A DNA stretch of 64,000 nucleotides from Hyphomicrobium sp. 12-62-95. GTDB taxonomy: Bacteria > Pseudomonadota > Alphaproteobacteria > Rhizobiales > Hyphomicrobiaceae. The stretch spans positions 64,147-128,146 of the forward strand of contig NCCZ01000009.1 in assembly GCA_002279935.1 (NCBI GenBank), written 5' to 3'. A program made the position numbers and the translations under genes. Position 1 is the stretch's first letter. Each line of letters starts with the position of its first letter. Under the pieces are notes generated by a model. It had not been told where the DNA came from. It ran no database searches and was given only the letters and a program-made list of their open reading frames with translations. Shown here piece by piece: positions 37,553 through 45,923 of the stretch.

Positions 37553-38083
37553 TTGAGCGACCTGAAGTCTTTGATCCGGACAATACCGGATTACCCGAAG
37601 CCCGGGATCATGTTCCGGGATGTCACCACGCTGCTCGGCGACGCGCAGGGGTTCAAAGCCGCGATTGCGCAATTGTGCGAGCCGTTTCGTACGGTCCCCG
37701 TCGATGCGGTGGCGGGGATCGAAGCGCGCGGGTTCATTCTGGGCGGTGCGGTGGCGGACCGGCTGGGATGCGGGTTTGTCCCTATCCGCAAGAAGGGCAA
37801 GCTGCCGTGGAAATGCATCGGGCAGGAGTATGCGCTCGAATACGGAACGGACCGGATCGAGATGCACGAGGACGCGATCAAAGAGGGTGAGCGCGTGCTC
37901 ATCGTCGACGATTTGATCGCGACGGGTGGAACGGCGATTGCGGCGTCGAAGTTGATTCGTCACCTGAAGGGGACGATCGTCGGCGCGGCGTTCGTGATTG
38001 ATCTGCCGGAACTGGGCGGGGCGAAGGTCTTGCGCGATGCCGGCATCGAGAGCCACTGCCTGATGGCTTTCGACGGGCATTGA
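37553..38083 (+). CDS. apt: Adenine phosphoribosyltransferase
   Basis: This 176-residue cytoplasmic enzyme condenses adenine with PRPP to AMP. The N-terminus ([20 protein letters not shown]), the loop [15 protein letters not shown] and the PRPP motif [14 protein letters not shown] are characteristic. The start is TTG at 37553 with GGGAGG 7 bases upstream; the longer frame to 37514 lacks such a site. It takes the adenine released by MtnP, which explains its place here. A zinc-ribbon gene follows with overlapping stop and start. Confidence 0.95.
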   Translation: MSDLKSLIRTIPDYPKPGIMFRDVTTLLGDAQGFKAAIAQLCEPFRTVPVDAVAGIEARGFILGGAVADRLGCGFVPIRKKGKLPWKCIGQEYALEYGTDRIEMHEDAIKEGERVLIVDDLIATGGTAIAASKLIRHLKGTIVGAAFVIDLPELGGAKVLRDAGIESHCLMAFDGH

Positions 38084-38325
38084 AAATGGCGGGCGCGGCG
38101 ATCACGGCTGAGACCATGGGCGGGGCGCTGGCGGCGATCATGGCGTGGCGGGTCACGCCTGATGTGGCGCCGGCCTGTCCGCTATGTGGAGCGGCCGGGC
38201 TTGGCGTCAGCGATCATTCGGCGCGGCCGCATGCAGAGTGGTACCGGCTCGTGTGCGTCGCGTGCGGGCTCGATCAGATGCTGGCCGTGCCAATGGGGGC
38301 TCAGGTGCCGGGCGCGGAAGGGTGA
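38080..38325 (+). CDS. Small zinc-ribbon protein
   Basis: This protein of about 80 residues has two Cys pairs (CPLCGAAGL and CVACGLD), about 30 residues apart, framing [13 protein letters not shown]. That is a zinc-ribbon layout. It is too short for an enzyme and could be a protein-protein or nucleic-acid adaptor. It may begin at TTG 38080, overlapping the apt stop (TTGA), or at ATG 38086. It sits between apt and mtnA in what looks like one operon. I know no function for it. Confidence 0.6.
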   Translation: MKMAGAAITAETMGGALAAIMAWRVTPDVAPACPLCGAAGLGVSDHSARPHAEWYRLVCVACGLDQMLAVPMGAQVPGAEG

Positions 38326-38329
38326 GACG

Positions 38330-39430
38330 ATGAAGATTGGCGGGCACGCGTATCGGACGATTTGGCCTGAGGATGATGGTGCGCGGGTTGCGATCATCGA
38401 TCAGACGAAGCTGCCGCATCGTTTCGAGGTCGTGCATCTGACGACCGTGGATGAGGCGGCGCGGGCCATTCTCACCATGCAAGTGCGGGGCGCGCCGCTG
38501 ATTGGCGTGACGGCGGCTTATGGCGTGGCGCTCGCGATGCGGGTGGATGCGTCGGACGAGGCCTTGGCTGCGGCGGTGGCGTTTCTGGCCAAGCAGCGGC
38601 CGACGGCGGTGAATTTGCGCTGGGCGCTGGAGGAGATGCGGCGGCATCTTGCTCCGCTTGAACCGGGCAAGCGGGCTGATGCAGCGTTTGCGCATGCGGG
38701 CCTGTTGGCGGATCAAGATGTGGCGATGTGCAAGGCCATCGGCGAGCACGGGCTGCAAATCATTCACGAGATTGCGGCGCGGAAAAAGCCGGGCGAGGCG
38801 GTGAACGTTTTGACCCACTGCAACGCGGGGTGGCTGGCGTGTGTCGATTGGGGGACGGCGACGTCGCCGATGTATCAAGCGCACGATGCCGGGATCGCGC
38901 TGCATGTGTGGGTGGACGAGACGCGGCCGCGCAATCAGGGGGCGGCGTTGACGGCGTTCGAACTGGGGTCGCATGGCGTGCCGCATACGCTGATCGTGGA
39001 TAACGCGGGCGGGCATTTGATGCAGCGGGGCGCGGTGGATCTCGTGATCGTGGGTACGGATCGCGTGACGGCGTCGGGTGATGTGGCGAATAAGATTGGG
39101 ACGTATCTGAAAGCGTTGGCGGCGAAGGATACGGGTGTGCCGTTCTATGTGGCGCTGCCGCAGTCGACGATCGATTGGACGCTGGAGGATGGCTTTGTCA
39201 TTCCGATCGAGGAGCGGTCGGGGGATGAGGTGCTGCGGCTGTCGGGCCGGACGGCGGATGGAGCGGTGCATCTGTTCGATATCGCGCCGGAGGGATGCGT
39301 GGCTGCGAACCCGGCGTTCGATGTGACGCCGGCGCGGCTGGTGACGGGCTTCATCACAGAGCGCGGGATTTGCGCGGCGTCGCGTGCGGGGCTGTTGGCG
39401 CTCTATCCGGAACGGGATGCGGCGGCATGA
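38330..39430 (+). CDS. mtnA: S-methyl-5-thioribose-1-phosphate isomerase
   Basis: This 366-residue enzyme isomerises methylthioribose-1-phosphate to methylthioribulose-1-phosphate. Motifs are [14 protein letters not shown], the active-site Cys in [28 protein letters not shown] and the catalytic Asp in VGTDRV, with ANKIGTY. The eIF2B-like fold is complete. The ATG at 38330 has GGTGAGACG upstream. Its stop overlaps the ATG of the aldolase (ATGA). Confidence 0.96.
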   Translation: MKIGGHAYRTIWPEDDGARVAIIDQTKLPHRFEVVHLTTVDEAARAILTMQVRGAPLIGVTAAYGVALAMRVDASDEALAAAVAFLAKQRPTAVNLRWALEEMRRHLAPLEPGKRADAAFAHAGLLADQDVAMCKAIGEHGLQIIHEIAARKKPGEAVNVLTHCNAGWLACVDWGTATSPMYQAHDAGIALHVWVDETRPRNQGAALTAFELGSHGVPHTLIVDNAGGHLMQRGAVDLVIVGTDRVTASGDVANKIGTYLKALAAKDTGVPFYVALPQSTIDWTLEDGFVIPIEERSGDEVLRLSGRTADGAVHLFDIAPEGCVAANPAFDVTPARLVTGFITERGICAASRAGLLALYPERDAAA

Positions 39431-40095
39431 GCGAAGCGGCGCTGCGCGAAGAGATCGTTGCAACGGCGCGGGCGATGAGCGCTGGCGGGCTGTCGCCGGG
39501 GCGGTCGGGCAATGTGTCGGCGCGGTTCGAGAGTGGAATGCTGATTACGCCGTCGGGGTTGGCGTATGACGTAATGCAGGCGGACGACATCGTTCAGGTT
39601 GCGGGCGATGGGTCGGTCGCGACGGGGCAGCGGGCGCCGTCGACGGAGTGGCATTTCCATCTGGCGGCCTATCGGGCGCGGCTGGATCTCAACGCGCTGG
39701 TGCATACCCATTCGCTGCACGCCACGGTGCTCGCGTGTGCGGGGCGGTGCATTCCGCCGTTCCACTACATGGTGGCGGTGGCGGGCGGGAGCGACATTCC
39801 GCTGGTGCCTTATGCGACGTTCGGGACGCCGGAGTTGGCCGCTCACGTGGCGGAAGGCTTGCGGGCGCGCAAGGCGTGTCTGATGGCGCACCATGGTCAG
39901 GTGGCGATGGGGACGACGCTCTCGGCGGCGCTGGAACTCGCGCACGAGGTCGAGATCCTAGCGGAGCAATATTTCAAGGTGTTGGCGCTGGGGCCGCCGC
40001 AGTTGTTGCCGGAGGCGGAAATGTCCGTGGTGCTGGAAAAGTTTAAAAAGTATGGCCGGGCAGCCAGCGACGTGGAGCCAGGCTCGCCTTCGTAG
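39427..40095 (+). CDS. Class II aldolase/adducin family protein, probable (methylthio)ribulose-1-phosphate aldolase
   Basis: This 222-residue protein has the class II aldolase pattern: SGNVSAR near residue 28, the metal-binding HTHSLH (near 97) with the later His in AHHGQVAMG, and the Glu in STEWHFH. It is translationally coupled to mtnA. In Rhodospirillum and pathogenic E. coli, an aldolase of this class next to MtnA cleaves the ribulose-1-phosphate to DHAP and a (methylthio)acetaldehyde. By context this is the same step. It could instead be an MtnB dehydratase, which shares the fold, but no mtnC, mtnD or mtnK is in the window. Confidence 0.8.
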   Translation: MSEAALREEIVATARAMSAGGLSPGRSGNVSARFESGMLITPSGLAYDVMQADDIVQVAGDGSVATGQRAPSTEWHFHLAAYRARLDLNALVHTHSLHATVLACAGRCIPPFHYMVAVAGGSDIPLVPYATFGTPELAAHVAEGLRARKACLMAHHGQVAMGTTLSAALELAHEVEILAEQYFKVLALGPPQLLPEAEMSVVLEKFKKYGRAASDVEPGSPS

Positions 40096-40242
40096 CCGGG
40101 GCGGGCTATCGTTTGTGCCGGAATGAAACACCCGTTGCTGAATTCCTTTGCGAAATGGCGGTGTTTGCTTAAATCGATCTTATCGGTTTTGGTCAAATAT
40201 ACCTGCACGTTGGATCGAACTCCTCAACCTTAGGAGCCCGTT

Positions 40243-40629
40243 ATGCGTAAGTTCGCTCTGGTCGCACTGCTTGCGACGTTGACCGCTTTCACGAGCCTGT
40301 TGGCGGGACCGGCCGAGGCCGGCCATCGCCGCGGTTGGCATCACGATCGCACGGTCGTGCACTATGGCTACACGCCGCGTTATCATCATGTGTTCGTCCG
40401 GTCGTATGCCGGCACGCTCGACCCGTATGCTTATCGCTACGAGCCGCGCGGCTACTATCCCTATTACAACTCGGGCCACTGGAAGCCGGCGCACGTGATG
40501 CGCAAGAAGCGCCGCCGTCATTATACTCACCCGCCCTACTACCAGGCGTGGGGCTACCCGAAGCGGCACTACCATCACCGCGCGTGGCATGCCCGTCATC
40601 ATGGCCGCATCCACATCGGCCACTGGTAA
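40243..40629 (+). CDS. Exported His/Tyr/Arg-rich protein
   Basis: This 128-residue protein has a signal peptide (LVALLATLTAFTSLLAGPAEA|GHR). The mature part is extremely rich in His, Tyr and Arg (HRRGWHHDR, YGYTPRYHH, RHYHHRAWHARHHGRIHIGHW). It looks disordered and could bind metal or haem. No family is recognised. A hairpin terminator follows 26 bases after the stop. Confidence 0.65.
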   Translation: MRKFALVALLATLTAFTSLLAGPAEAGHRRGWHHDRTVVHYGYTPRYHHVFVRSYAGTLDPYAYRYEPRGYYPYYNSGHWKPAHVMRKKRRRHYTHPPYYQAWGYPKRHYHHRAWHARHHGRIHIGHW

Positions 40630-40655
40630 TATTTTCTCGCCTCAGGGAATAGCGA

Positions 40656-40684
40656 CAAGGCCGGAGCGTTTCCGGCCTTGTTGC
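40656..40684 (+). terminator. Terminator-like hairpin
   Basis: A perfect 10-bp stem (caaggccgga / tccggccttg) has a 5-base loop and is followed by ttgcgttggg. Confidence 0.75.
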
Positions 40685-40896
40685 GTTGGGGCGTTCATGT
40701 GCGGGCGGTTGGGCAGTCTTATGAGTATGGCGAGCCCAACAAAGGCCACCAAATCGCGGAGATGGCAGCACGTTCATGCCGCATTCATGTGGACTTTGAT
40801 TAGATCACGGACATGGGCGGCGATGCCGTTCGCGAGATTGGATGAAAGACCTGCGGGATGCTTCGCGTCCTGCAGCCGGCGACAAGGGGAATTCCT

Positions 40897-41217
40897 ATGA
40901 TGAAGAAACTTATGGCTTCGCTTCTGGCCGTCACGCTGGCGTTCGGCGCCGTGATGACCGCGAACGCGACGTCGGCGGAAGCCGGCCGCGGCGGACGCGT
41001 TGCCGCTGGCATTGCCGCCGGCATTATCGGCCTGGGCGTTCTGGGTGCGGTGGCGAATGCGCGCGAGCGCCGTCATTACCGCTACGACGAAGAGGTCTGC
41101 TACAAGGGCCCGCGCGAATGCGGCTGGGTTGGCCGCCGTTGCTTCGAGAACCGCTACGGCGAGGAAGTTTGCCGCGGTGGCCGCTGGAGCTGCTGGCGCG
41201 ACACGGTCTGCGAATAA
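40897..41217 (+). CDS. Exported Cys-rich protein
   Basis: This 106-residue protein has a signal peptide (LLAVTLAFGAVMTANATSAEA|G), a Gly/Ala-rich hydrophobic stretch (VAAGIAAGIIGLGVLGAV) and a C-terminal part with six Cys (EEVCYKGPRECGW, RRCFEN, EEVCRGG, WSCWRD, TVCE). The Cys spacing suggests three disulfides. It is reminiscent of small secreted glycine-zipper plus Cys-knot proteins of Hyphomicrobiales. The function is unknown. The ATG at 40897 or 40900 both fit. Confidence 0.65.
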   Translation: MMKKLMASLLAVTLAFGAVMTANATSAEAGRGGRVAAGIAAGIIGLGVLGAVANARERRHYRYDEEVCYKGPRECGWVGRRCFENRYGEEVCRGGRWSCWRDTVCE

Positions 41218-41237
41218 GTCACGTTTTTGACAGAACA

Positions 41238-41271
41238 ACGGGCGAGGTGAGCCATCACCCCGCCCGTTTTT
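41238..41271 (+). terminator. Rho-independent terminator
   Basis: The stem acgggcg...cgcccgt continues inward as aggtga/tcaccc around gcca and is followed by five T. Confidence 0.85.
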
Positions 41272-41356
41272 CGTCGTCTCTTCGACTTGGGATTTATACC
41301 AATCGGAAATCCGTCACGGGTAGGATTCTGCCGTTTCGGTGTTGGAGTAGCGTTGC

Positions 41357-41902
41357 ATGAAAGTTGTCTCACGTTCCGCCGTTGTGTTGGCCGCGTCGCT
41401 TATGGCGGCGAGCCCTCTTTCTGCGCAAGAGTATCCGGGTATTTGGACCGGTCTCTATGCGGGTGCGCATACGGGCTACGGTGAAGTCTATGATGAGCCG
41501 GCCGGCTTCGATGTCGGTGGCGGGCTGCTCGGCATGCATCTGGGTTACAATTATCAGATCGGCAACACCGTTCTGGGTGTGGAAGGTGACTACACCGGGT
41601 CGTGGATGGAAGACGGCGCGGTGGATGTCGACTATCTGGCCAGTATTCGTGCGCGCGCCGGCTATGCGTTCGGCAACGCACTGCTCTACGGGACGCTCGG
41701 TTACGCTTGGTCGGATGTTTCGACGCTCGGCGGTTCGGTTGATGCCGACGGTCTCGTGCTCGGCGCAGGTGTCGATTACAAATTCGCGCCCAACTGGAGC
41801 GCGCGCGTCGAAGGCTTGCAGTACTGGCTGGAGCCGGAGAATGGCGGCGGCGACTTCGATGTCGGCGTCGTGCGCGCGGGCGTCTCCTGGCATTTCAATT
41901 GA
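41357..41902 (+). CDS. Outer-membrane beta-barrel protein
   Basis: This 181-residue protein has a signal peptide (VVLAASLMAASPLSAQ|EYP). Alternating aromatic/Gly strands follow: WTGLYAGAHTGYG, LGMHLGYNYQIG, LGVEGDYTGSW, LASIRARAGYAFG, LLYGTLGYAWSDV and VDYKFAPNWSARVEGLQYWL. It ends with the outer-membrane signature Trp-His-Phe-Asn (final Phe near the C-terminus). It belongs to the Omp25/OprF-like porin family common in Hyphomicrobiales. An eight-strand barrel is predicted. Confidence 0.85.
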   Translation: MKVVSRSAVVLAASLMAASPLSAQEYPGIWTGLYAGAHTGYGEVYDEPAGFDVGGGLLGMHLGYNYQIGNTVLGVEGDYTGSWMEDGAVDVDYLASIRARAGYAFGNALLYGTLGYAWSDVSTLGGSVDADGLVLGAGVDYKFAPNWSARVEGLQYWLEPENGGGDFDVGVVRAGVSWHFN

Positions 41903-41923
41903 GCCAGTCATTACGGCCGGCCG

Positions 41924-42793
41924 TCAGCGCCGCCGTTTGATCAGCGCGGTGTGAAGGGCTACGGCGGCGGCGTTCGAGACATTGAGGCTGCGCAGATCGT
42001 CGGCGGTTGCGATCTTGACGAGACGATCGCAACCTTCCGCCGTCAACTGGCGTAGACCTTTACCTTCAGCACCCAGTACGATCGCCACGGGGCCAGTGAA
42101 CGGTTCGTCTTCGATGGCCGCCGTGGCCGTGCCATCGAGGCCGAGGATGGTGACGCCTGCGTCGCGCAGGTCACTCATGGCGCGCGCGAGGTTTTGCACT
42201 TGCGCGATCTTGACCAGTTCCAATGCGCCTGACGCGGATTTGGCCAGCGTGCCATTGAGCGGCGGGCTGTGGCGGCGCGTTGTGATGACGCCCGACGCAC
42301 CGAAGGCGGCTGCCGATCGCAGAATGGCGCCGGCGTTGTGCGGGTCTGTCACCTGATCGAGCAGGATCAGTGGTCCACCGGTGGCTGCGGCCTCGGCGAG
42401 ATCTTCCAGGTCAGGTTCGGGGAGCGGTTCGGTTTCGAGCAGCATGCCCTGGTGGACGGTGTCGGGCCCCAGCAACCTGTCGAGATCGCGCGGTGTGACG
42501 GGTTCGTGCGTCAGGCCACGGGCGGCGATGGCTTCGGCGAGGCGGTTTGCGGCGTTGTCGGTGGCCTTGAGGCGCAAGAGCACGCGATCGGGATTGCGGA
42601 GCGCCGCTTCGACCGGGTGGACGCCGAACAGCCGCACGATCCCATCGTCTTCCACAGGCTCGGGCGCGCGCTGGGGACGGTGCGGCCGGCCGCCGCCGGT
42701 CTTGAACCCGCCGCGATAGCCTCCTCGGTCGCCGCCGACCTTGAAGCCTGATTTAGGATTGAAGCGGGGCTTGCCCTTGTGCTCGTCTGGCAT
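41924..42793 (-). CDS. rlmB: 23S rRNA (guanosine-2251-2'-O)-methyltransferase
   Basis: This 289-residue SpoU-family SPOUT methyltransferase has a Gly/Arg-rich basic N-terminus (GGDRGGYRGGFKTGGGRP), a small L30e-like substrate domain (VRLFGVHPVEAALRNPDRV) and the knot domain with LLDQVTDPHNAGAILRSAAA, IVLGAEGKGLR and LNVSNAAAVALH. It modifies the ribosomal P-loop. The ATG at 42793 is preferred; the open frame upstream runs across the tRNA gene and is not coding. Confidence 0.92.
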   Translation of the reverse strand: MPDEHKGKPRFNPKSGFKVGGDRGGYRGGFKTGGGRPHRPQRAPEPVEDDGIVRLFGVHPVEAALRNPDRVLLRLKATDNAANRLAEAIAARGLTHEPVTPRDLDRLLGPDTVHQGMLLETEPLPEPDLEDLAEAAATGGPLILLDQVTDPHNAGAILRSAAAFGASGVITTRRHSPPLNGTLAKSASGALELVKIAQVQNLARAMSDLRDAGVTILGLDGTATAAIEDEPFTGPVAIVLGAEGKGLRQLTAEGCDRLVKIATADDLRSLNVSNAAAVALHTALIKRRR

Positions 42794-42999
42794 GGTGTCA
42801 ACTGCATCTCCGGCCGCGTCGGAGGGCGCGAAACGGGCCCCGGCGGCTCCCCGTTCCCCTACCGGAAATGGGGCGCTTTTCCAATTGACATCGGCGGCCC
42901 TGGCCGGGATAAGGACGCGCTTGCCCTGTCGCTCGAAGCCGCGCAGGGCGATTTCGTTTGGGTGCTGGCGCAACTTCGCGCCTTGGCCCCAAACCGGAT

Positions 43000-43084
43000 G
43001 GAAGGGTGCCCGAGTGGCTAAAGGGGACGGACTGTAAATCCGTTGGCTTCGCCTACGCTGGTTCGAATCCAGCCCCTTCCACCA
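43000..43084 (+). tRNA. tRNA-Tyr (anticodon GTA)
   Basis: This is a class II tRNA with a long variable arm. The acceptor stem ggaaggg/cccttcc pairs fully, the anticodon stem is acgga/tccgt and the loop ctgtaaa carries GTA at 43034-43036. The T arm contains ggttcgaatcc. The 3' CCA is encoded (43082-43084). It is followed by tttttg and a structured repeat array. Confidence 0.97.
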
Positions 43085-43360
43085 TTTTTGTAGCTCACGC
43101 GCCCGAAGGGCGCTCCGCGTGGGCGGCGCTTGCGCCGGGTCGCCTTGCTCCCCGGGCCTGCGGCCCGAAGTGTTCTTGCTCACATGCCCTACGGGGGCTC
43201 CGCACTCTGGTTTCCAAGCTGCGCTTGGCGTGGCGCGGCTTGCCGCGGGTCGCCTTGCTCCCCGGGCCGTTGGCCCGAAGTGTAAGTTCTGTAGCTCCTG
43301 ACTGTGCTCGCCGCTTGCGGCGGGTCGCGCTGCTCGCCGGGCCTGCGGCCCGAAGTGGTT
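43085..43360 (+). repeat. Triplicated two-hairpin repeat downstream of tRNA-Tyr
   Basis: Three units each hold hairpin 1 then hairpin 2, with the two starting exactly 29 bases apart. Hairpin 1 begins at 43124, 43234 and 43309. Its stems are cggcg/cgccg, cgcgg/ccgcg and cgccg/cggcg, always closing a cttg loop, so both sides changed together. Hairpin 2 begins at 43153, 43263 and 43338 as cgggcc/ggcccg with tgc, gtt or tgc loops. Conserved gggtcgc lies between and gaagtg after. An extra hairpin (gcgccc gaa gggcgc) lies at 43099-43113. This may be a non-coding RNA cotranscribed with the tRNA, or a palindromic DNA element. Confidence 0.75.
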
Positions 43361-43484
43361 CTCGTGACTTTGAACTTTGGGGATCGCTCCGCGTTAGGAA
43401 TTTCGGCGGCGGCAGGTGTGTGTTGCCGATGTCATGGCGGCCTGCTACGCGGGGCGCTTAATTTGTTGATAGGGGAAGTAATAA

Positions 43485-43877
43485 ATGATGGCATTGGCAC
43501 AGTGGGAACCGCGGGTGTTGAGCGTTCTGCGGATCGTTTCGGGTTTGATTTTTCTGCTGCACGGGACCCAGAAGCACTTTGGTATTCCGGCGACGGAGCG
43601 CGTCGTGGAGGCGTTCTCGCTGCCGTGGTTCGCAGGTGCGATCGAGATTGTATGCGGACTGGCGCTGATCGTGGGATTTCAAACGCGGGCTGCCGCGTTT
43701 CTCGCGTCCGGCACGATGGCCTTTGCCTATTTCATCGCGCATGCGCCGCGTGATGTTTTTCCGACGAACAACGGCGGCGACGCCGCGATCCTCTACTGCT
43801 TCGTGTTTCTGTATCTCATCTTTGCCGGCGGTGGCGCGTGGAGCCTGGACGCTTGGCTAAAGTCGCGCCGGAGTTGA
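43485..43877 (+). CDS. DoxX family membrane protein
   Basis: This 130-residue protein has four predicted helices and DoxX text: RIVSGLIFLLHGTQKHFGIP near residue 17, FAGAIEIVCGLALIVG, RAAAFLASGTMAFAYFIAHAP and AILYCFVFLYLIFAGGGAWSLD. The family includes subunits of quinone-linked oxidoreductases and stress-related membrane proteins; the precise role here is open. AGGGGAAG lies before the ATG (43485 or 43488). It is transcribed towards the DUF2478 gene. Confidence 0.85.
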   Translation: MMALAQWEPRVLSVLRIVSGLIFLLHGTQKHFGIPATERVVEAFSLPWFAGAIEIVCGLALIVGFQTRAAAFLASGTMAFAYFIAHAPRDVFPTNNGGDAAILYCFVFLYLIFAGGGAWSLDAWLKSRRS

Positions 43878-43899
43878 TCCATGGCGCGTGGCCGGTGCC

Positions 43900-44427
43900 T
43901 CAGGTGCCGGCCACGGACCTAACCGGCAACACCGAGCGGCACCACCGTTCGATGGCGGTGGCATCGGGGGGCAAGGTTGTAGCCATGCCTGAGGCGAAGC
44001 CGTCCCAGGCGGGGCGGTGGACGCCGTTGAGGACGGTGAGCAGCGGGATCTCGCGGGCGACGGCACTTTCCATCATGGCGCGGAAGCCGTTGCCGCTGAT
44101 TTCCTGTTTGCCGAAGCGATTGAGGATGACGAGATCGACAGCGCCGTCGAGGCCGCCGGCGACAATCCCGGCGACATCTTCGAGCGCGGTGGCATCGAGG
44201 CGGCAGCCTGTGCCCGCGGTCTTGGGATTGGAAATGTCCATAAGACGGCCAGTGGATAGATCCTCAATGCGCATGTCCGCACACGGACGGCCGGCTTCGT
44301 CGGTGTTGTGCTGGACCGCGCCGGCCAGCGCATAACCGTCGCGGCGCAGGCGCTCAGCGAGGGCGGCGAGCAACGCGTCAACGCGTGGGGCTTCACCCAT
44401 ATCGTAAATGACAGCGGCGACTTTCAT
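43900..44427 (-). CDS. DUF2478 family protein
   Basis: This 175-residue soluble protein has KVAAVIYDMGEAPRVDALL at the N-terminus, the strand VDLVILNRFGKQE (near 110) and LLTVLNGVHRPAWDGFA. These match DUF2478, a P-loop-like fold often encoded near molybdate transport or cofactor genes. No molybdate gene is adjacent here. Starts at 44427, 44433 and 44439 are possible; the first has GGGA at suitable distance. Confidence 0.7.
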   Translation of the reverse strand: MKVAAVIYDMGEAPRVDALLAALAERLRRDGYALAGAVQHNTDEAGRPCADMRIEDLSTGRLMDISNPKTAGTGCRLDATALEDVAGIVAGGLDGAVDLVILNRFGKQEISGNGFRAMMESAVAREIPLLTVLNGVHRPAWDGFASGMATTLPPDATAIERWCRSVLPVRSVAGT

Positions 44428-44606
44428 GCGCATTCCCATCGTTTATCGTCGCCAGCAGATCTACAGCGGCGCGGACGGTCCGCCAAGGGATCAGTTCCGG
44501 CTGGGCTGTGCCGCGCAACGGTTTTTGATTTCGCGCGGGCGCTGGATTGGTTAGGCTCATCGTGTGACATGTAGCTTGGCGGCGCGCGCGTGTGCGTGGG
44601 GGATCG

Positions 44607-45908
44607 ATGCGGTCGATGTTGGGACGGGTATTGGCGGGATTTGCCGCCCTGACGTGTGTAGTGGCGGTGGCGCCCGCTGTGGTGGCGGACAGTTACCGGT
44701 TGTGCGCGCTGCGTGAGGGCACGAAGGGACCTTGCACGTGCGAGGTGAAGGGCGGCGCACCGGGAGAGTTCGTTGGCGTTGCGCGCAGCCGGTGCCGGCC
44801 GGCTCCCACGGCAGCGAAGAAGCCGGACGCCACACCCGATACTGCCATAGCCGCACCGAACGCTGCCGCGGCAACTCCGGCCGCCGAGACCAAACCGGCT
44901 GCCGTCGTCGCCACACCAACTGCGCCTGCTTCCGGCCTTCTTGAGACCGGCGCGTTGGCGACCTCGCGCCGGATCGTCGATATCCGGGCGCGGGGCAAAC
45001 TGCTGTGCGGGATCAATACCGATTTGTTGGGTTTCTCAAAGCAGTCTGAGAGTGGCAGCTGGATTGGCCTCGACGCCGATTTCTGCCGCGCGGTGGCGGC
45101 GGCCGTGTTTGGGGATGCGAGCAAGACGGAATTCGTTCCGGTGGAAACGTCGGAGCGGTTCGAGGCGCTGAAGGGCGGCAAGATTGATCTGCTGGCGCGC
45201 AATACCACGTGGACCATGGACCGCGATGTGCAGGGTCTGGAGTTTGCCGGTATTCTCTACATCGACGGTCAGGGCTTTATGACGAGCGATGCGCGCGGGC
45301 TCGTCTCGGCGCAGCAATTGGCGGGCCTGCGTGTGTGCGTGGAAGCTGGGACCACGTCGGAAGCAAACGCAGGGTACTACTTCAAATCGCACAAGAGCGA
45401 TGCGGAGCTGCGATCGTTTCCAACGCGTGCTGCCATGATGGAGGCCTACGTGAAGGGCGAGTGCGATGCGCTTTCGGGCGACCGCACGGCGCTCTTTTCC
45501 GAGCGCGCGGGGCTGGCCGATCCCGAGACGCACGCGATCCTGCCGGAAGTGATTTCCAAGGAGCCGCTGGGGCCGGTTGTTCTGCAAGATGATCGCGAGT
45601 GGATCGAGGTGGTGCGCTGGACGCTGGCAGGGCTCATCAATGCGGAAGAGGTTGGGCTGACAAAGCCACTCGCAGCAGGCGACGCGGCATTGGACGGCGA
45701 CGCGGCGCGGCTCGTTGAGGGGGCCGGCAAGAACGGCGAGTCTCTGGGGTTGTCGCGGTCGTGGCTGCGGGATGTGGTGAAGACGGTTGGGAACTATGGG
45801 GAGATGTTCGAGGCGGATCTTGGCAAGGGCAGTCCGCTCGGGATGGAACGAGGCATCAATGCGCTGTGGAAGCGCGGGGGCGTGCTCTATGCGCCTCCCA
45901 TGTGGTAG
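44607..45908 (+). CDS. AapJ-type amino-acid-binding periplasmic protein with a Cys-rich N-terminal extension
   Basis: This 433-residue protein has a signal peptide (VLAGFAALTCVVAVAPAVVA|DSY). A short four-Cys segment follows (YRLCALREGTKGPCTCEV, then SRCRP), then an Ala/Pro/Thr-rich linker of about 60 residues. From about residue 120 it matches the general L-amino-acid binding protein AapJ: GKLLCGINTDLLGFS, GLDADFCRAVAAAVFGD and ERFEALKGGKIDLLARNTTWT. No permease or ATPase genes are nearby, so it is an orphan binding protein that may serve another system or act in sensing. Confidence 0.82.
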   Translation: MRSMLGRVLAGFAALTCVVAVAPAVVADSYRLCALREGTKGPCTCEVKGGAPGEFVGVARSRCRPAPTAAKKPDATPDTAIAAPNAAAATPAAETKPAAVVATPTAPASGLLETGALATSRRIVDIRARGKLLCGINTDLLGFSKQSESGSWIGLDADFCRAVAAAVFGDASKTEFVPVETSERFEALKGGKIDLLARNTTWTMDRDVQGLEFAGILYIDGQGFMTSDARGLVSAQQLAGLRVCVEAGTTSEANAGYYFKSHKSDAELRSFPTRAAMMEAYVKGECDALSGDRTALFSERAGLADPETHAILPEVISKEPLGPVVLQDDREWIEVVRWTLAGLINAEEVGLTKPLAAGDAALDGDAARLVEGAGKNGESLGLSRSWLRDVVKTVGNYGEMFEADLGKGSPLGMERGINALWKRGGVLYAPPMW

Positions 45909-45923
45909 GGCGGGCGTACGCCG

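Noticed and set aside
41238..41271. A possible small RNA in the hairpin after the Cys-rich gene
   Set aside because: The stem followed by five T is explained as a standard terminator.
42794..43183. N-terminal extension of RlmB on the minus strand
   Set aside because: The extension would read antisense through tRNA-Tyr; the family start at 42793 is adequate.
43124..43357. The hairpin array as a possible CRISPR
   Set aside because: Spacing between units is uneven (110 and 75 bases), the repeats are palindromic throughout and imperfect, and no cas genes are present.
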